From Sphingobacteriales bacterium 50-39 (lineage in GTDB: Bacteria > Bacteroidota > Bacteroidia > Chitinophagales > Chitinophagaceae): 64,000 bases of DNA. Below are positions 28,363-37,642 of this stretch, piece by piece. How positions within the stretch are numbered: the stretch's first letter is position 1; the number at the start of each line of letters is the position of its first letter. The position numbers were made by a program, and so were the translations under genes. Under the pieces are notes generated by a model. It worked only from the letters and a program-made list of their open reading frames with translations. It made no database searches and was not told where the DNA came from. The stretch is from contig MKTZ01000026.1 of assembly GCA_001898505.1 (NCBI GenBank), positions 248,001 through 312,000 of the forward strand, read 5' to 3'.

Positions 28363-31284
28363 TCATTTTTGTAACACCACTTCCAGGGGGAACAAGATAC
28401 TCACCTTTGTTCCCTTCCCCACACCTTCAATGTCCACCAGGTCTTCAATATATATCTGAGCAGGCCGCTTGTTCGTCATATTGTACATCTCGACCCTTCT
28501 CCTGACCAGACTCATTCCCATGGACTGATACAAAATAGCATTCAGGCTCTTGAACTGCGCCGCCACTTTCCTGCCGACCCCGCTGTCTTCAATTATGCAC
28601 GCCAGGTACTTCTCCCGGTATTCCATCCTTACCTCCAGCATACCTTTATTGTCTTTGCGTAATCCTATTCCATGCCGAACAGCATTCTCGATATAAGGCT
28701 GCAGGATCATCGGTGGAATATGACACTCCTTGACATCCACCTCCGGAGCTACTACAATTTCGTAATTAAATTTATTATCGAAGCGTTTTTTTTCGAGTGA
28801 GATATAGGTCCGGATATAGTCGACCTCCTCCTCCAGGCTGATCAATTCACATGTCGAGATCTTTAAGGTAGTCCGTATCAAATGAGAGAATTGGGAGATG
28901 AACTCATTGGCGCCAGGCACATCTCTGTATATAACATATTGTTGAATGGAATTGAGACAATTGAAAATAAAATGAGGGTTCATCTGCGACCGTAAGGCCA
29001 TTTGCTCCAGCTCGGCCATCCTTGTGGCAGTATTGGCCTTTTCGGCTTCTTTCCTGCGGATAAGCCGGAGCCTGTACCGGAACAAAAGATACAGGCACAA
29101 TGCCACTGACAGCAATACCAGCGTCCAGAACCATGTTTTCTCCCATAGAAGCTTCTCGATGGTGAATTTTACGGAAGCCATTCGGCTGTGTACGCCGAAT
29201 TTGTTGGAAGCCGTTAGCTGCAGCTCATAATTGCCGGAAGGCAGGGAGGGATAGCTGATAAAGGTCTCCCGGGTAGTGCGCCAGGTGGTATCTAATCCCA
29301 ATAGCCGATAGGAATAGACGATATTTCCAGCCGACTTGAAAGATATCCCCACATAGCTAAAACTGATATTATTGTCCTTATGCGGCAGCACAAACCCCGT
29401 CGTATCCTGAGGCCAACGATGATTGGATACAGCTATATCTGTCATCTGCAGGATACAGACCGATGTTTTGGAAATATTCCTTTCATCAAAAAATGTAAGC
29501 CCCTCGGGGGTCCCTACGTAGACCTCATTTCCCTGAACATAAACGGTATTGATAATGTCAGAGGCGAGACCATCGGATATTGTATAGGGTATGACCGTCC
29601 AGAATCTGTCATGCTGAGTTAGTTTGCTCAGACCTTTGTCTGTCCCTGCCCAGATATTTCCATCCTTCAGCAGCAGCGTCCGGCAAAGGTTGCTGGTAAG
29701 TCCGTCCGCCTCGGTAACATGATACAGGATGCTGTCGTCTTTGTAACCAATCAACCCATTACCGTTGGTAGCCATCCAGAGTACACCGTCCGGAGCCTGG
29801 CGGATGACGTTAATACGGCTTGTAAGCAATGGCCAGCGGGCGCCCAGGAAAGTAGGATGCATGCCTTTCCTGACGCTGTACACTCCTTTAAGAGTGCCGA
29901 TGTAGTAGGCGCCATCGCTTGCCTTGAATGCGCAAGTAGACCTGCCCATCCATATGGTGTCCAGGACATGCAGGTCACTTAGTGCACGCTCGCGAACGTA
30001 TACGTGCCCAGCAGTCAGCAGTTCCGAATCCGCAGTCAGCTGCAGGGATTTTACAGATTCCAGGTAATCGAAATGCAGGTTCTTTTCAAGCCGTATGACA
30101 CCGATATCGGTACCCAGGATCACCGGCTGACCATCCATGGCAAGGATATGTGTAATCCTCCCGCGGGTAAGGTTCCCATATATGCGTGGTCCTTTCAGGG
30201 CGCCTGTCTGAAGGTTCATACTGAATAAGCCATGATTATCCGCTCCTATATACAGAGAATCATGAAACCGTTCGATCGAATAAATACCGACCTTGCTATT
30301 CCCGATACGAAAGGCGTAATTTTTCACGTAGCCGGAGCCCATCCTGTATACACCTTTTCCCAATGTACTGAACCAGATGTTCCCTTCTGCATCCTGGATC
30401 GCACTACTGACGGACTCGTCTTGTAAAAAACTATCTGTGACCTTTCTCTGGCGGATGTCCACGAGATAGGAATGGGTAGTGGTATTCATCGTCACCGAGT
30501 CCGTATTGATCCGAGAAACGCTGATCAATCCTTTTGGCCGGCGTAGTCTGAATTGAGTGTTATGAACCGGATCGTAAAAAGAAGTGCTGTCCGGCACCTG
30601 CCATATCTGAAGATCAGGCCCCAAATAGTCCTGGGCAGGGCTATTCATTTCGTTTGCATTCACTTTTTTGATACTTACCACCTTGTCTCCTTCCACATAT
30701 CCTATCTCATAGTTGTCGCTGAGACCATAAAGGACGCATAGCCGGCCATAACGGTCAATCCCTGAAGTCGTGTAAGACATGTATGGAAATGGCATTGGAG
30801 AGGTAATATGAGTGACGTGTCCGGAACTGTCGATCATATCGGCGCCTTTCCGGCTGGTAACAAGGATATTGCCAGCTGGATCTTCCACCACCTGCGCCAT
30901 CTCCGACGAATCGGGTATTTTGCGCAGGGAGCTGTCGTTGTCGTGAGTATGGAACTTCCCCTTCCAATAATAGGCGATCGTATTCTTAAAAGGGATAAAC
31001 CAGACCCTGTTCCTCGAGTCCACAAATATTTTCAGTATCTCGTTATCGGGTAGCCCATCCTGGATGGTAAAATTGCGGAAATGCGTCCCGTCGTATCGGC
31101 TGAGGCCCGTCTCCGTGCCAAACCAGATAAATCCCTCCTTGTCCTGCGCCATGCAATAGACCGTGGATCCGGCAAGGCCATCACGTACTTCATAATGGGC
31201 ATAGCTGTGCTGTTGTGCGGACAGACGGCCGATAAAGACAGCCATTAACGCCAGGGAAAGTATGTATTTATGAAAGACTGCCAT
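28363..31284 (-). CDS. Propeller-type LytS histidine kinase (pair 2)
   Basis: The 973-residue protein has a signal peptide (MAVFHKYILSLALMAVFIGR then LSAQQ), propeller repeats (EGFIWFGTETGLSRYDG, NIWFSTLGKGVYRMG, NIWAGTDKGLSKL), a Y_Y_Y domain (YSYRLLGLDTTW), one membrane segment (about 735-755) and a His_kinase domain with QMNPHFIFNCLNSIQQY and IPPMILQPYIEN. The start at 31284 is chosen for the signal peptide; the longer upstream frame overlaps the GT2 gene. The gene follows the sugar-nucleotide/glycosyltransferase run on the same strand by 23 bases, so the pair may be read from the glycan operon. Confidence 0.93.
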   Translation of the reverse strand: MAVFHKYILSLALMAVFIGRLSAQQHSYAHYEVRDGLAGSTVYCMAQDKEGFIWFGTETGLSRYDGTHFRNFTIQDGLPDNEILKIFVDSRNRVWFIPFKNTIAYYWKGKFHTHDNDSSLRKIPDSSEMAQVVEDPAGNILVTSRKGADMIDSSGHVTHITSPMPFPYMSYTTSGIDRYGRLCVLYGLSDNYEIGYVEGDKVVSIKKVNANEMNSPAQDYLGPDLQIWQVPDSTSFYDPVHNTQFRLRRPKGLISVSRINTDSVTMNTTTHSYLVDIRQRKVTDSFLQDESVSSAIQDAEGNIWFSTLGKGVYRMGSGYVKNYAFRIGNSKVGIYSIERFHDSLYIGADNHGLFSMNLQTGALKGPRIYGNLTRGRITHILAMDGQPVILGTDIGVIRLEKNLHFDYLESVKSLQLTADSELLTAGHVYVRERALSDLHVLDTIWMGRSTCAFKASDGAYYIGTLKGVYSVRKGMHPTFLGARWPLLTSRINVIRQAPDGVLWMATNGNGLIGYKDDSILYHVTEADGLTSNLCRTLLLKDGNIWAGTDKGLSKLTQHDRFWTVIPYTISDGLASDIINTVYVQGNEVYVGTPEGLTFFDERNISKTSVCILQMTDIAVSNHRWPQDTTGFVLPHKDNNISFSYVGISFKSAGNIVYSYRLLGLDTTWRTTRETFISYPSLPSGNYELQLTASNKFGVHSRMASVKFTIEKLLWEKTWFWTLVLLSVALCLYLLFRYRLRLIRRKEAEKANTATRMAELEQMALRSQMNPHFIFNCLNSIQQYVIYRDVPGANEFISQFSHLIRTTLKISTCELISLEEEVDYIRTYISLEKKRFDNKFNYEIVVAPEVDVKECHIPPMILQPYIENAVRHGIGLRKDNKGMLEVRMEYREKYLACIIEDSGVGRKVAAQFKSLNAILYQSMGMSLVRRRVEMYNMTNKRPAQIYIEDLVDIEGVGKGTKVSILFPLEVVLQK

Positions 31285-31307
31285 ATGATAGCCGAGGCAG
31301 CATGAAT

Positions 31308-32300
31308 TTACAGCAATCGTCTGAATAGCCGGAATAATTCCCGCGTGAGAAAAGATCCATCGATCCATTGGGCAGCCCGTATGCGAAGCTTCTTCATGGG
31401 TTGGAAATCCTGACCGGGTATCCACTCCCTGGCATATCCTTCGCAGAGTTGTATGTAGTCCTTTACTTTCAGCGACCGCTGACGGATAGGTGTCTTTAAC
31501 AGGCGGTGCGAAAGACTTTCGCACCAGTACAGAAGCATGTCCCTCCCATAACGCTGCACGGTTTGCTGGATAGCAGGGTCCTGCTGCATCAGGGCATGGA
31601 TATACCCGACATATTTGCCGAAGGCTTCCTGGTATACCACACCGTTGGAAGTCTTGGACACACTGAAATGTACCCGGTAAGAGAAACAGTCACGGGCAGC
31701 AGTAGCCTTGTATCCGCCCCGCATCAGACTCATCCAAAGGGCAAAATCAGCGAAAATGAGATTGGGATAGTCCGCCGGTATGCCGCCCAGCCTGTCATAA
31801 TCGGCAGCCCGCATCATATAGCCTGTGCCTGTGCTATCGATGGTCCGGGCCATCTGGCAAGCCAGGAACTCATGCGCATATTGCACCTCATCCATAGGGA
31901 GGCAATGACGGACCAGATCGCTATACCCATCTATATAACTATAATGTGTCTGATAGAGGGTAGCGGCCGGATGACGGTTTATCAGGTCATCCATCTCCTG
32001 CAGATAGTGAGGGTGCAGAAGATCGTCATGTCCAATGAGCGTAATGAATTCGTTCTTTGTCACCTGTCTGATCCTCGCCCAGTTGGCCTCGATGGTCAGG
32101 GATTGCGACGACCTGTGCAGCACAATCCGCGGATCGTTTAGGGATTCGATCCACTCAGCCGTCCCGTCCGTGCTGGCATTGTCCAGTACGATGCAATTGA
32201 AATCATCCAATGTCTGTCCGAGAATGCTTTGCATACATTCCTTTACATATTCCCCCCCGTTGCGTACCGGAAGTATGATGCTATACCTGGGCATGCTCAA
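31308..32300 (-). CDS. GT2-family glycosyltransferase
   Basis: The 330-residue protein has a GT-A fold: N-terminal YSIILPVRNGGEYV, the nucleotide-binding VLDNASTDGT and a DxD-like IGHDDLLHP. The C-terminus is basic and helical without clear membrane segments. It likely transfers the branched deoxysugar made by the upstream genes to a surface glycan (inference from context). It overlaps the end of the preceding reductase/epimerase gene by about 20 bases; ATG 32294 (MPRYS) is an alternative start. Confidence 0.88.
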   Translation of the reverse strand: MSMPRYSIILPVRNGGEYVKECMQSILGQTLDDFNCIVLDNASTDGTAEWIESLNDPRIVLHRSSQSLTIEANWARIRQVTKNEFITLIGHDDLLHPHYLQEMDDLINRHPAATLYQTHYSYIDGYSDLVRHCLPMDEVQYAHEFLACQMARTIDSTGTGYMMRAADYDRLGGIPADYPNLIFADFALWMSLMRGGYKATAARDCFSYRVHFSVSKTSNGVVYQEAFGKYVGYIHALMQQDPAIQQTVQRYGRDMLLYWCESLSHRLLKTPIRQRSLKVKDYIQLCEGYAREWIPGQDFQPMKKLRIRAAQWIDGSFLTRELFRLFRRLL

Positions 32301-33144
32301 TGATATCTTTCAGTTTGGCTGTGTCACCCCAAAAAGACATGGGTTCATAGTCTGGATAAGGGTAGTAGCCGGTGTTCAGTGTTATTGTTTTATTGTGTGT
32401 CTTCAAATAATCGGCAACCAGCTGCTTTACCGCGATCGGCTGCCCGCTGCAGCAATTGATGATACCTGTAGTCTTTTCCTGAAAGCTTATTTTGCAGAGA
32501 TACCCGGCCAGACGTTCAACTGATAGATAATCTCTTATCTGCTGTCCGCCGCTCATATTGAACACCTGCTCCCCATCAGACAAGGCCTTCTCCAACTGTG
32601 AAAGTAAGGATTTTGGATTTTGCCCTTCTCCGAAAGTATAAAATAATCGTATCCATTTTAGCATGAACGCGTGTTCAGCTTGCATTCCTTCGAGAAAAAC
32701 CCTAAGCCTGTCCTTCGCCCGGGCATAGGAAACTATAGGCATGGGTTTTACATCTTCCCGCAGACAACCCTCCTGCAATCCATATTCAAGACAAGTACCC
32801 GTGACATTGATATTCTGCAGTCCACCCTTAATGAGGCTCTCAAGGAAGGATGCATGCCGGGGAAAATAGACATCTTCATGCAGCGGACTCCGATAGTCCG
32901 GTAACCCTTCCCATGCCAGATGCAAAAGGACATCAGGCTGACCAAACCATTGATAATAATTCACTGAAGAGTCGAGCCTTGAAAAGTCCAGCGGAATATA
33001 CTCTACTTTTTTGAACCAGTCGTACGAGTACGCCCTTTCGGGATTGGCCGAAGTGGCAATGACATGGTGACCATCGGCCAGCAGCCGGCGGACGACATGG
33101 TTTCCTATGAACCCGGTAGCGCCAGTAACCAATATCTTCTTCAT
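32281..33144 (-). CDS. NAD(P)-dependent sugar epimerase/reductase (SDR)
   Basis: The 287-residue extended SDR has the Rossmann motif GATGFIG (residues 8-14) and the catalytic YxxxK in SYARAK. It belongs to the NAD-dependent epimerase/dehydratase family. After a C-methyltransferase and a 3,5-epimerase, its probable role is the final 4-ketoreduction of an activated deoxysugar, but this is inferred only from gene order. It overlaps the GT2 gene start and begins six bases after the methyltransferase stop. Confidence 0.87.
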   Translation of the reverse strand: MKKILVTGATGFIGNHVVRRLLADGHHVIATSANPERAYSYDWFKKVEYIPLDFSRLDSSVNYYQWFGQPDVLLHLAWEGLPDYRSPLHEDVYFPRHASFLESLIKGGLQNINVTGTCLEYGLQEGCLREDVKPMPIVSYARAKDRLRVFLEGMQAEHAFMLKWIRLFYTFGEGQNPKSLLSQLEKALSDGEQVFNMSGGQQIRDYLSVERLAGYLCKISFQEKTTGIINCCSGQPIAVKQLVADYLKTHNKTITLNTGYYPYPDYEPMSFWGDTAKLKDIIEHAQV

Positions 33145-33150
33145 AAGTGA

Positions 33151-34377
33151 TCAGATCAACTCCAAATCAGGAATTGGGATGACGAAACGCCCGCCCCATT
33201 CCTTTATATAGTCCAGTTGCAGACATATTTCATCCTTAAGATTCCAGGGAAGGATCAGCACATAGTCCGGCTTGTGCTCTTTCAAAAAAGACTCGGCAAC
33301 CACTGGAATATGACTTGCAGGTAGCCATTTACCCTGCTTATGAGGGTTTGCATCTGCGACGTATTCGATAAGATCATTCTTGATGCCGCAGTAGTTCAAA
33401 AGTGTATTTCCCTTTGCCGCCGCCCCATATGCGGCCACCTTCCTGCCCTGCCTTTTCTGGCTTATCAGGAATTCAATAAGATCCAACTTTACAGCCAGCG
33501 CTTTTTGCTGGAAATGATCGTAATAGGCCAGTCCATTCAGTCCTTTATCCGTCTCTTTTTTCAACAGTGCGCCAACAGCCGGGGCCACCTGCCGGCCAGT
33601 ATATCCCCTATGCTGTGCATAGATACGGAGCGAACCACCATGAGTAGATATCTCCTCCACATCGAACATCTCCAGCCCCTGGGACTCGAAGATCTGTTTC
33701 ACCGTATAAAAAGAAAGGTAAGAGAAATGTTCATGGTAAATGGTGTCGAATTGGCTATTGTCCACCAATTGCATAAGGTGAGGGAATTCCATGGTAATTA
33801 CACCATCCGGCTTGAGCATGATCTTCATGCCTGCCACGAAGTCGACGATATCCGGTACATGCGCCAGCACATTGTTCCCCAGCAGGAGATCCGCCTGCTT
33901 CCCACTCGATGCCAGTTCCCTGGCCAGCCTCACGCCAAAGAAATCCACTACCGTATCAATACCTTTCCCCATTGCTACTTTTGCGGTATTGGCGGTAGGC
34001 TCGATACCCAGCACCGGTATTCCTGAATGATGGAAGTATTGCAGCAGGTAGCCGTCATTGGAAGCAATTTCTACCACCTGGGACGTATTATTAAAATGGA
34101 ACCGGCCCGTCATGGATTCCGTATACTTCCGGGCATGTTCCAGCCAGCTCTTCGAATACGATGAAAAATAAACATATTCACTGTTAAAAATATCATCTGA
34201 CTGTTTGTATTCATCGATTTGCACCAAAAAGCATTTATGACAGGTGTATACTTTCAAAGGATAGAACATTTCCGGTTCGTTCAATTGCTCCTTCGAAAGG
34301 AAAGAATTAGAGGCCGGGCTATTAATCAGATCAATAAACACATTTGTCAATTCGGTCTTACAAAATCGGCATTGCAT
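33151..34377 (-). CDS. Sugar C-methyltransferase (class I SAM)
   Basis: The 408-residue protein has an N-terminal zinc-binding part (CRFCKTEL at residue 3 and CHKCFLVQ), a SAM-binding core (VVEIASNDGYLLQYF, NVLAHVPDI) and a C-terminal domain with AYGAAAKGNTLLNYCGI. This is the three-domain layout of TylC3/NovU-type enzymes that methylate C3 of a 4-keto-deoxysugar nucleotide. It lies between rfbC and the SDR with gaps of three and six bases. It indicates that the cluster makes a branched-chain sugar. Confidence 0.9.
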   Translation of the reverse strand: MQCRFCKTELTNVFIDLINSPASNSFLSKEQLNEPEMFYPLKVYTCHKCFLVQIDEYKQSDDIFNSEYVYFSSYSKSWLEHARKYTESMTGRFHFNNTSQVVEIASNDGYLLQYFHHSGIPVLGIEPTANTAKVAMGKGIDTVVDFFGVRLARELASSGKQADLLLGNNVLAHVPDIVDFVAGMKIMLKPDGVITMEFPHLMQLVDNSQFDTIYHEHFSYLSFYTVKQIFESQGLEMFDVEEISTHGGSLRIYAQHRGYTGRQVAPAVGALLKKETDKGLNGLAYYDHFQQKALAVKLDLIEFLISQKRQGRKVAAYGAAAKGNTLLNYCGIKNDLIEYVADANPHKQGKWLPASHIPVVAESFLKEHKPDYVLILPWNLKDEICLQLDYIKEWGGRFVIPIPDLELI

Positions 34378-34380
34378 ATA

Positions 34381-34932
34381 TCAAATTTTAATCCCTTTAA
34401 ATTGATCGGTCAGCAAAGGAAGCCTTTTGTCCTTGTCAGATATCATGGTCATAGGCAATTGCCAATCCACCCCCACCGCGGGGTCGTCAAACCGTATACC
34501 ACTCTCATACCCGGGAATATATTCCATGCTGTGACAGTAGAGCATTTCACAATCATCCGTCAACGTCTGAAATCCATGCGCAAATCCTGCAGGTATATAC
34601 AGGGCTCTTTTATTGGCAGCGGATAATTCCAAACCAACCCACTTTAAAAAGCCCGGAGAGTCCTGCCGTACATCCACGATCACATCCCATACCCGGCCAA
34701 CGATACAACGCACCAGCTTGATCTCCTGGTAAGGAGGCAGCTGAAAATGCAATCCTCTGATGGAGCCTTCCTGCTTTGTATAAGACTGGTTCATTTGCAC
34801 CCACTCCATATCATATCCAATGGATGCAAATTCCTTACGACAATACATCCGGGCAAACCAGCCCCTCGTGTCGGCATAAGGTTCTGGTTCCACAATAAAG
34901 GCGCCGGGCAAACCAGCAGGAAGGAATTTCAT
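34381..34932 (-). CDS. rfbC: dTDP-4-dehydrorhamnose 3,5-epimerase family protein
   Basis: The 183-residue cupin has the family signatures FVVEPEPYADTRGWF-like FIVEPEPYADTRGWF, SIRGLHFQ (catalytic His) and YIPAGFAHGF. It epimerises C3 and/or C5 of a 4-keto-6-deoxyhexose nucleotide. The neighbouring rfbF suggests the substrate may be CDP- rather than dTDP-linked. It is spaced six bases after the preceding epimerase gene and three before the methyltransferase. Confidence 0.92.
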   Translation of the reverse strand: MKFLPAGLPGAFIVEPEPYADTRGWFARMYCRKEFASIGYDMEWVQMNQSYTKQEGSIRGLHFQLPPYQEIKLVRCIVGRVWDVIVDVRQDSPGFLKWVGLELSAANKRALYIPAGFAHGFQTLTDDCEMLYCHSMEYIPGYESGIRFDDPAVGVDWQLPMTMISDKDKRLPLLTDQFKGIKI

Positions 34933-34938
34933 GAAAGG

Positions 34939-35937
34939 CTATAATATCTTTGATAAGTTCTTTTGTAATAATTTCAACCGGACAAACCGATCGCCGTCGA
35001 AATCGGCGGCGCTGAAATGGATCCTCTTGAGCTCCTGGTAAAGATGCTCCATACCTGTGTCCAGAGAATACTCCAATCTAAAATCCGGGAGCAGACTATA
35101 CAACAAATTGAAGTTAACACGGTAATCCCGAGGATCATTCCCGACCTCGCCAGTAAATACGATCCTGGCGGCAGGCATCAATTGCTGCACTTTATCCGCA
35201 ATATCTTTTACCTGGTAATTTTCTTCATTGGCGCCTATATTGATCGCCTTATTAAATACCTTTTCCCTGGGTGCATTCAGCAATGCCACAAAAGCGTGTG
35301 CTATATCACGGCAATGGATCAGGGGACGCCAAGGCTTACCATCGCTCATGATACGGATCTCTCCCTTACTGAAAGCGCATGCCAGCAGATTGTTGACCAC
35401 CAGGTCGATACGAAACATGGGCGAATATCCATAAGCGGTGGAATTGCGGAGGAACACAGGCGCAAACCCATCATCAGCCATCGCTGTCAGCGCCTTTTCC
35501 GTCTCGATCTTCGAAATGGCATAAGCCGTGAGCGGATTTAATGAAGCCGTTTCATCCAGGTCCGGCGTCTCTCCCTTTCCGTAAATGGAACAGCTACTGG
35601 AAAAAAGGAACCGTCCGACACCGGCCTGCTTTGCCAGCTCCGCCAGACGGATAGAACCGTCCCTGTTAATACTGTAGGTGATCTCCGGATTAAGATTCCC
35701 CATGGGGTCATTGGAAATAGCGGCCAGATGCATGACACAGTCATAACCTTCCAATTCTTTCACCGTCAAAGAACGCAAGTCTTTTTTCAAAGTGATGTCT
35801 GGCTCAACGACTGAAGCGATCTTACAAGCTTCAAAAAGGTCCAGATCACATGCTGCAACAAAATGCCCCTCTCTCTTCAATAGCTCCAACAGATGGGGGC
35901 CTATATATCCGTTATGCCCGGTTACAAAAACTTTCAT
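34939..35937 (-). CDS. NAD-dependent epimerase/dehydratase (SDR)
   Basis: The 332-residue extended SDR begins MKVFVTGHNGYIGPHLLELL (GxxGxxG motif), has LAAISNDP and SSSCSIYG, and a catalytic YAISK. The family is common beside rfbF and rfbC in branched-sugar clusters. It does not resemble CDP-glucose 4,6-dehydratase (RfbG), yet no other candidate dehydratase is in the cluster. It lies 15 bases after rfbF and six before rfbC. Confidence 0.88.
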   Translation of the reverse strand: MKVFVTGHNGYIGPHLLELLKREGHFVAACDLDLFEACKIASVVEPDITLKKDLRSLTVKELEGYDCVMHLAAISNDPMGNLNPEITYSINRDGSIRLAELAKQAGVGRFLFSSSCSIYGKGETPDLDETASLNPLTAYAISKIETEKALTAMADDGFAPVFLRNSTAYGYSPMFRIDLVVNNLLACAFSKGEIRIMSDGKPWRPLIHCRDIAHAFVALLNAPREKVFNKAINIGANEENYQVKDIADKVQQLMPAARIVFTGEVGNDPRDYRVNFNLLYSLLPDFRLEYSLDTGMEHLYQELKRIHFSAADFDGDRFVRLKLLQKNLSKIL

Positions 35938-35952
35938 GATATCGCTTAAAAT

Positions 35953-36729
35953 TTACCAGATTTTCCATTTTGCCTGTCCGTTCTGCCAAAGGCTCTCCAG
36001 TTCTAATTTGTCCCGCATGGCGTCCATGGGCTTCCAAAAGCCTGTATGCCTGTAGGCGGCCAGTTGTCTGTCTTTTACCAAATTCTCCATAGGATCGTCC
36101 TCCCACATGATATTCATCATATCGCCTTTCAGATAGTTGAATACATCGGGGTTCAAAACAAAAAAGCCGCCATTGACCCACTTGCCATCTCCCTTCGGCT
36201 TTTCTTTAAAACGCTCAATGAGGCCGTCATCATCAAAGACCATTCCACCAAAACGAGCCTCCGGCTGTACCGCCGTCACCGTAGCGATCCTCCCATGCGA
36301 CTGGTGGAATCTTACCAGGTCGGGGATAGAAATATCGGCTACCCCATCTCCATAAGTGAGCATGAAGGGCTGATCACCAACATATTTCTTCACCTGCTGA
36401 AGACGCCCCGCCGTTTTGGTGGAAAAACCTGTCTCTACCAGGGTAACCTTGAACGATTCAGAATTGGTATTGTGAACCTCCACCCCATTGTTGTTCACAT
36501 CGATAGTTATATCGGAATTATGCAAGTAATAATGCATAAAGTATTCCTTGATCATATATCCTTTATAGCCCAGGCAGATGACAAATTCGTTGAATCCATA
36601 CTGACTGTATATCTTCATGATATGCCACAGTATCGGCTTGCCGCCTATTTCAACCATGGGCTTGGGGCGGGTTTCCGTTTCTTCTGAGATCCTTGTCCCC
36701 ATGCCGCCGGCAAATATAACCACTTTCAT
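35953..36729 (-). CDS. rfbF: Glucose-1-phosphate cytidylyltransferase
   Basis: The 258-residue nucleotidyltransferase has the activation motif FAGGMGTRISEETETRPKPM and the RfbF-specific blocks WHIMKIYSQYGFNEFVICLG, GDGVADI and WVNGGFFVLNPDVFNYL. It makes CDP-glucose from CTP and glucose-1-phosphate, the entry step to CDP-deoxysugars. It is the first gene of a minus-strand run that continues without gaps above 24 bases through the kinase/regulator pair 2. A TAGCTTTG box at 36768-36775 precedes it. Confidence 0.95.
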   Translation of the reverse strand: MKVVIFAGGMGTRISEETETRPKPMVEIGGKPILWHIMKIYSQYGFNEFVICLGYKGYMIKEYFMHYYLHNSDITIDVNNNGVEVHNTNSESFKVTLVETGFSTKTAGRLQQVKKYVGDQPFMLTYGDGVADISIPDLVRFHQSHGRIATVTAVQPEARFGGMVFDDDGLIERFKEKPKGDGKWVNGGFFVLNPDVFNYLKGDMMNIMWEDDPMENLVKDRQLAAYRHTGFWKPMDAMRDKLELESLWQNGQAKWKIW

Positions 36730-36767
36730 ATTAATAATAAATGTTATGCATGTATCCCGAAACAGTG

Positions 36768-36775
36768 CAAAGCTA
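36768..36775 (-). promoter_or_regulatory. -7 promoter box of the sugar-nucleotide operon
   Basis: On the minus strand TAGCTTTG fits TAnnTTTG, 38 bases upstream of the rfbF ATG. It shares the 230-base intergenic region with the divergent FkbM promoter. Confidence 0.5.
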
Positions 36776-36855
36776 ATTTTTATTTCAATAAGCTATCCCT
36801 CTAATTGCCAATATATTTGCAATGATATCTAGTTAGTAAAGGTGTTTGAAAATTA

Positions 36856-36888
36856 TTTGGATAATGCCCATGAGGACATGTAGTTTTG
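36856..36888 (+). promoter_or_regulatory. -33/-7 promoter for FkbM gene 1
   Basis: TTTG at 36856-36859 and TAGTTTTG at 36881-36888 are 21 bases apart, the expected Bacteroidota -33/-7 spacing. A second box, TATATTTG at 36812-36819, is an alternative. A leader of about 65 bases is predicted. Confidence 0.5.
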
Positions 36889-36958
36889 TGATCCCTTGAT
36901 ATTAAATGACAAAAGCATTTCGTATTTTGGGTCATCAAATAATAAAAATTTTTATAAT

Positions 36959-37642
36959 ATGTCGATGAGATCGATTTTGCGCAAGGCCAGGTCTATGTTT
37001 GGGAGCGACCCGAATGAGGTGTTTAAGAACGTTAAAGGTGTGATTCATGTTGGTGCAAACATCGGACAGGAGATCAAATTGTACGACAAGCATGGGCTGT
37101 CCGTAATATGGATCGAGCCAATTCCAGATGTATTCGAGACCCTGCAAACCAATCTCAAGGGCTATTCCAGACAAAAAGCCATAAAAGCTCTCGTAACCGA
37201 CGTCGATAATACAGAATATCAGTTCCACCTCGCCAGTAACAATGGCGCATCCTCCTCCATCCTGGACATGAACCTTCATCAGGAAATCTGGCCGGATGTC
37301 ACCTACGAAAAGACGATCGGCTTATACAGCAAGACGCTCCCTACCCTATTAAAAGAACATAACATCGATATTAAGAATTATGATATGCTGGTGATGGATA
37401 CGCAGGGTTCGGAACTGTTGATCCTTCAGGGAGCCGCCCCCATCCTGCAGAACTTCGATTATATCAAATCCGAAGTCCCCGACTTCGAATCCTATAAGGA
37501 CTGCTGCCAGGTCAAAGACCTGCAAGCATTTTTGGAGCAGTACGGATTCGAGGAACATACTCGCCATTCATTTGCTAAACGTCAAGGCGGCGGCACCTAT
37601 TACGACATCCTTTATAAAAAAAAGGAACAGGCCCTTCACTAG
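36959..37642 (+). CDS. FkbM-family methyltransferase 1
   Basis: The 227-residue protein has the FkbM SAM-binding start GVIHVGANIGQEIKLYDKHG and WIEPIPDVFETLQTN, followed by LVMDTQGSELLILQGA, characteristic of the family. These enzymes O-methylate sugars or other acceptors. The start is uncertain between 36959 and 36965. The stop codon overlaps that of the convergent FkbM gene 2 in a CTAG tetranucleotide. It is AT-richer than the cluster to its left, as is usual for variable glycan loci. Confidence 0.88.
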   Translation: MSMRSILRKARSMFGSDPNEVFKNVKGVIHVGANIGQEIKLYDKHGLSVIWIEPIPDVFETLQTNLKGYSRQKAIKALVTDVDNTEYQFHLASNNGASSSILDMNLHQEIWPDVTYEKTIGLYSKTLPTLLKEHNIDIKNYDMLVMDTQGSELLILQGAAPILQNFDYIKSEVPDFESYKDCCQVKDLQAFLEQYGFEEHTRHSFAKRQGGGTYYDILYKKKEQALH

